Positions 61,801-64,000 of a stretch of 64,000 bases of DNA are shown here, in pieces. Below the pieces are notes generated by a model, which saw nothing but the letters and a program-made list of their open reading frames with translations, did no database searches and had not been told where the DNA came from. The stretch lies in NCBI RefSeq assembly GCF_009674725.1, contig NZ_WKKH01000002.1, positions 1 to 64,000 of the forward strand. Direction: 5' to 3'. Numbering within the stretch: position 1 is the first letter of the stretch; the number at the start of each line of letters is the position of its first letter. The position numbers were made by a program, and so were the translations under genes. This stretch comes from Pedobacter petrophilus. GTDB lineage: Bacteria > Bacteroidota > Bacteroidia > Sphingobacteriales > Sphingobacteriaceae.

Positions 61801-63275
61801 TCAAAAACAAGTTTCACATTCCGGTCATTGATGCTTAACTTTCCATCGAAATATTTCTTGTTGAATGTTCCGTCAATCTTCACATTGCTGTACCGGTATC
61901 CGTTGAAGTCGATATACTTTACGTCTCCATTAATCTTTTCTGTAAGATTTTTGAGTTCAGTTCCGCGGCCCTTTACATAAAGTGAAGAGCTAATTCTTCC
62001 CAAAGATTTTTCATCGATAAGATTACCGATATTAAAATCGAAAGTTTTAACATTACCCGTATAAGATGGAACATTGTTTTTATCGATCTTCATGTTTACA
62101 TCAGAAACGATTCTGCCCAGCTTCGTTTTGAACTCGCCATAAGCGATAAAATCATTTTGAAAGCCTGTAAAACTTCCATTAAAGTTAATGTTGCCGAACT
62201 TATTAACGATTACGGGAATCACTTTTTTCTTGCTATTGGTTACGCCGGCAAGAATGGCATCAAGATCGGTTTTGTTGGTGCCAGCCATTTCAATCTTCAT
62301 ATCCATGAAGGTTTCGCGCCACTTTGGTAAACCCTTAAGAATGAAATCTCCTTTAATATAAGTGGCTTTACCTGCTTTAATAGAAAGATTCTTCGCCCGG
62401 AGGTTGTTCACCAAACCTGTAATCTGCCCATCTATATCCAGGTCCAGTTTCATGTCGTTAAGTTCCGGTGTAAAAAAAGCAACGTCTTTGGAGGATAGGT
62501 GGCTATTCTTAAACACGGCTTTCATCCTCACATTATCCACATAATGATTAAAATCCTTCAGGGATTTATATTTCATTTGATAATAATTGGTCAGGTAGCT
62601 ATTATCGGTAACCAATAGTAAATTTTTTAATTCTATGGCGTTACTATCCAGGGTAGTTTCTGCGGTAAGATTTTTAAGGTAAAAGCCACTTTTTTCCTTT
62701 AATGTCAGGTTTTTAACATTAGTTTTAAGCAGGTGGTTTTTCATGTCAAGCCCTTCAAAGATTCCGCTTATGGCTTTAACGTCAACATTGTCGAAGTTGA
62801 CAGCTTTGCCTTGAGTGGTATCTTTAGCGGCGTAGTTTGTATAGCGAAAAGCAAATTGATTTAAAATAAGCCGGCTTAACTTTACATCATAAGGCTTACT
62901 TTTCTTTTTCTTTACCTTAGGTTTACCAGAATCGAAGTAGTCTATGAGGAAATCGAGATTAGAAGACTTATCTTTAAAATCCTTTAGGAAAAATTGCCCG
63001 TTATTGATCTGAACGGTATTGATATCGATTATCTTTTTATCAAGAGAGAGCTGATTAATATCAACCATAAATTGAGGCGTGCGCAGTAAAGTGTCTTTTT
63101 GTAAATCGAGCACCACTAAATCTTCGAGCACAACAGATTTGAAAGGCTTAATGTAAAGGCTTTTAATGGTGATAGTCGTATTCAGCTCTTTAGACAAATA
63201 TGCCGCTGCTTTCTGCGCAACATAGGTTTGAACGGGCTTAAACTGTAATGAGAAAATAATAAGCGCAAGCAGCAA
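58845..63275 (-). CDS. TamB / DUF490 family translocation-assembly protein
   Basis: A very large protein (1476 residues from the TTG at 63275) with the TamB architecture: N-terminal membrane anchor (LLLALIIFSLQFKP), about 1,100 residues of repetitive beta-helix (many L-N-G/D repeats: LKNLLLVTDNSYLTN, LSVKGPLDKPAINGSLALDE), and a C-terminal TamB domain containing ELNLNINSLGDFEMSGDY and LFKAANRDASSLANQRVD. TamB-like proteins bridge inner and outer membranes for lipid or outer-membrane-protein delivery. An AUG start is absent: in-frame upstream codons to 63326 include ATT only (ATT AAA AAA CTA at 63323), which would restore the expected KKLFKILLWV start. Confidence 0.88.
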   Translation of the reverse strand: MLLALIIFSLQFKPVQTYVAQKAAAYLSKELNTTITIKSLYIKPFKSVVLEDLVVLDLQKDTLLRTPQFMVDINQLSLDKKIIDINTVQINNGQFFLKDFKDKSSNLDFLIDYFDSGKPKVKKKKSKPYDVKLSRLILNQFAFRYTNYAAKDTTQGKAVNFDNVDVKAISGIFEGLDMKNHLLKTNVKNLTLKEKSGFYLKNLTAETTLDSNAIELKNLLLVTDNSYLTNYYQMKYKSLKDFNHYVDNVRMKAVFKNSHLSSKDVAFFTPELNDMKLDLDIDGQITGLVNNLRAKNLSIKAGKATYIKGDFILKGLPKWRETFMDMKIEMAGTNKTDLDAILAGVTNSKKKVIPVIVNKFGNINFNGSFTGFQNDFIAYGEFKTKLGRIVSDVNMKIDKNNVPSYTGNVKTFDFNIGNLIDEKSLGRISSSLYVKGRGTELKNLTEKINGDVKYIDFNGYRYSNVKIDGTFNKKYFDGKLSINDRNVKLVFDGGVNLNPKLPVFNFNATISKAKLKALKLLKDSLIVDAKFSTNFAGTNLNNIEGSLLIEKIRLQNPKGIYNVDSVQLMAKGTGINRNLNIKSDILDASIAGEYDLNSIVSYYKAIAKTYIPSLKTDIIKYNNQIFKFDLRIKKFEPLAQFISPGLEMEEGAILLGDFDSRNNTATLTGFVKKLKYNGIVVNNIILDENTTKEQLQLIITSDRVQLNDSLFIKDVNVSNILRNDSLAFNIKMSNSDEANQLDLNGLVEFTKNQDTTARLSLLPSILKINSEEWRIQEKVRIVLNQGKTLISNFDLTNGNQQLTIDGLLSDDPKDLLQVGFKDFNLKTLNPFTKGFGVKLGGKANGNTKLYGILKGPRATDDLKIDSLNFNDIYIGTLQDTSSFNSETNKVNIFTRITADNTETFKLTGNLDLNEKQIDMDVKMNNSKLTILEPFVKTLVSNLKGNISADLSVKGPLDKPAINGSLALDEGQLMVNYLKTTYVITDKVNIENSVVKLDNFKLRDLEGHLANARGSVDLNNLNDPTLAVEVNATDFMALNTTSKDNAVYFGKAYGTGVFKFNGPTSKMKIDIKARTGNGTVFNLPLNSSETVSDKDFINFISRDSSKVVKKTTNFDGLTLTFKLTIDPNTTANIFTTLGNLSGKGNAELNLNINSLGDFEMSGDYIIETGSFDFTAQEVINKKFEIRQGGTIRWTGNPTAAQINLKAIYALRANLNELFKAANRDASSLANQRVDTEVEMGLTGLLLQPEIKLDINFPSQPSIKEQLQTYLSDQNNLNLQAFSLIIRRSFASGNGGESIGNQLSSTATSTATELVFNQFNNVLSSLNLNFVDLNVRSLNEANASFKLFNNRLIINAGIVDRNSVNDFNVIDFSNDNVGREVEALFLIRKDGSLTAKAANKPPTQQSIFLNSGISPTANVTSFGLVYTQQFDTFKEFIQKISGSYRRNLKRKQSETPVKTNKSISKEAIINQSKGNQRR

Positions 63276-63350
63276 AATTATTGATGCAATTACCCAAAGG
63301 AGTATTTTAAATAGTTTTTTAATAATTTCGCAGCTTAAAATTTAAATAAT

Positions 63351-64000
63351 TTGTCTGTTATACTTGCTATCGAGTCTTCTTGCGATGATACTTCAGTCGC
63401 TATATGTAACAACGGCAAAATTACGGCCAATGTTATTGCAAACCAAACTATTCATGAAAATTATGGTGGCGTAATCCCCGAATTGGCATCCAGGGTACAT
63501 CAACAAAATATTGTTCCAACTATTGAGCAAGCATTAAACAATGCAAAGGTTACAAAACAGGACATAAATGCTGTTGCCTTTACGCGCGGGCCAGGTTTGC
63601 TCGGTTCCCTTTTGGTGGGGGTTTCCTTTGCGAAATCTTTTGCACTTGCGTTAAATATACCATTAATTTCTGTTAATCATATGCATGCCCATATCCTGGC
63701 GCATTTCATTGATGATCCAAAACCGAATTTTCCGTTCCTATGCCTTACCGTTTCTGGCGGGCACACACAGATTGTGCTGGTTAAGGATTATTTTGATATG
63801 GAGATTGTTGGCGAAACCCTTGATGATGCAGCAGGAGAGGCCTTTGATAAAACGGCCAAAATCTTGCAGCTTCCTTACCCCGGCGGACCATTAATTGATC
63901 AGCATGCAAAATTGGGTAACCCCAGGGCGTTCAAATTTGCTGAACCACAGATTGCAGACCTGAATTTTAGTTTTAGCGGATTTAAGACTTCGATCCTTTA
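63351..64000 (+). CDS. tsaD: TsaD, tRNA N6-threonylcarbamoyladenosine synthase (partial)
   Basis: Starts at TTG 63351 and runs off the window end (about 216 codons present). MSVILAIESSCDDTSVAI is the typical start; NHMHAHILAHF near 110 holds the metal-binding histidines and TVSGGHTQIVLV near 133 the ATP-binding glycines. GETLDDAAGEAFDKTAK near 157 is also conserved. TsaD with TsaB and TsaE adds threonylcarbamoyl to A37 of ANN-decoding tRNAs. It is divergent from the TamB gene, with only about 25-75 bases between them depending on the TamB start. Confidence 0.95.
   Translation, partial: MSVILAIESSCDDTSVAICNNGKITANVIANQTIHENYGGVIPELASRVHQQNIVPTIEQALNNAKVTKQDINAVAFTRGPGLLGSLLVGVSFAKSFALALNIPLISVNHMHAHILAHFIDDPKPNFPFLCLTVSGGHTQIVLVKDYFDMEIVGETLDDAAGEAFDKTAKILQLPYPGGPLIDQHAKLGNPRAFKFAEPQIADLNFSFSGFKTSIL

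Noticed and set aside
1..64000. CRISPR arrays and rRNA operons.
   Set aside because: No regularly spaced direct repeats with unique spacers and no 16S/23S/5S sequence were seen; the boxA-like element near 29328 is not followed by rRNA.

Overview
The window looks like chromosome of a Bacteroidota bacterium, most likely family Sphingobacteriaceae (Pedobacter-like). The evidence is an AT-rich genome, a SusC/SusD pair, TAnnTTTG-type -7 promoter boxes (TATATTTG, TACCTTTG), DUF6520, RteC and Bacteroidetes-type Tra proteins, and a START-like / LptF-LptG / RibBA / TamB / TsaD core segment. The genus is inferred from protein resemblance; no database search was made.

1-15,119 is a glycan and amino-sugar utilisation locus. 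A lipoprotein and a GH92 exo-alpha-mannosidase end at a bidirectional terminator facing a ROK-family repressor (minus strand). A tightly packed plus-strand run follows: exported FAD oxidoreductase, AmpG-like MFS importer, SGNH esterase, DUF4434 hydrolase-like protein, renin-binding-protein-type N-acylglucosamine 2-epimerase, family-10-like glycosidase, ROK sugar kinase, and an exported metallophosphoesterase fused to a PQQ-type propeller. The simplest reading is outer-surface trimming, import through the MFS protein, GlcNAc/ManNAc interconversion, then phosphorylation.

15,120-18,550 is a scarred stretch: a frameshifted C-terminal piece of a MauG/cytochrome-c-peroxidase-type gene abutting a 115-bp inverted-repeat element, then a LytS/LytTR two-component pair separated by a small opposite-strand Ser/Thr-rich ORF, and an XRE regulator.

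19,100-25,314 is a TlpA - SusC - SusD cluster facing a DUF6520 secreted protein and a MauE/DoxX redox membrane protein.

About 25,400-55,060 is an integrative conjugative element (ICE). It holds a Crp-like regulator, an RteC-like protein, a HTH excisionase-like protein, RteC, a Toprim primase-like protein, a candidate oriT, MobA/MobB-type relaxosome genes, ParA-like TraA, and a Bacteroidetes-type conjugation apparatus (two DUF4134 proteins, DUF4133, TraG ATPase, three paralogous exported proteins plus a fourth sharing their tail, then TraJ, K, L-position, M and N), a VirD4-type coupling protein and an M23 peptidase. An accessory block follows: ArdC antirestriction protein, DUF4099/DUF3945-like proteins, a small protein ending in a beta-clamp-binding-like QLSLF, Dam methylase and an ADP-ribosyltransferase-like protein. 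A large serine recombinase ends the element at a tRNA-Met(CAT) gene, and its reading frame runs through the tRNA terminator into the tRNA. The left end of the ICE could not be located; the TlpA/SusCD cluster may be host or cargo.

55,060-64,000 is ordinary core genome: tRNA-Met, START-like protein, LptF/LptG permease, RibBA, TamB (minus) and the start of TsaD, which runs off the window.
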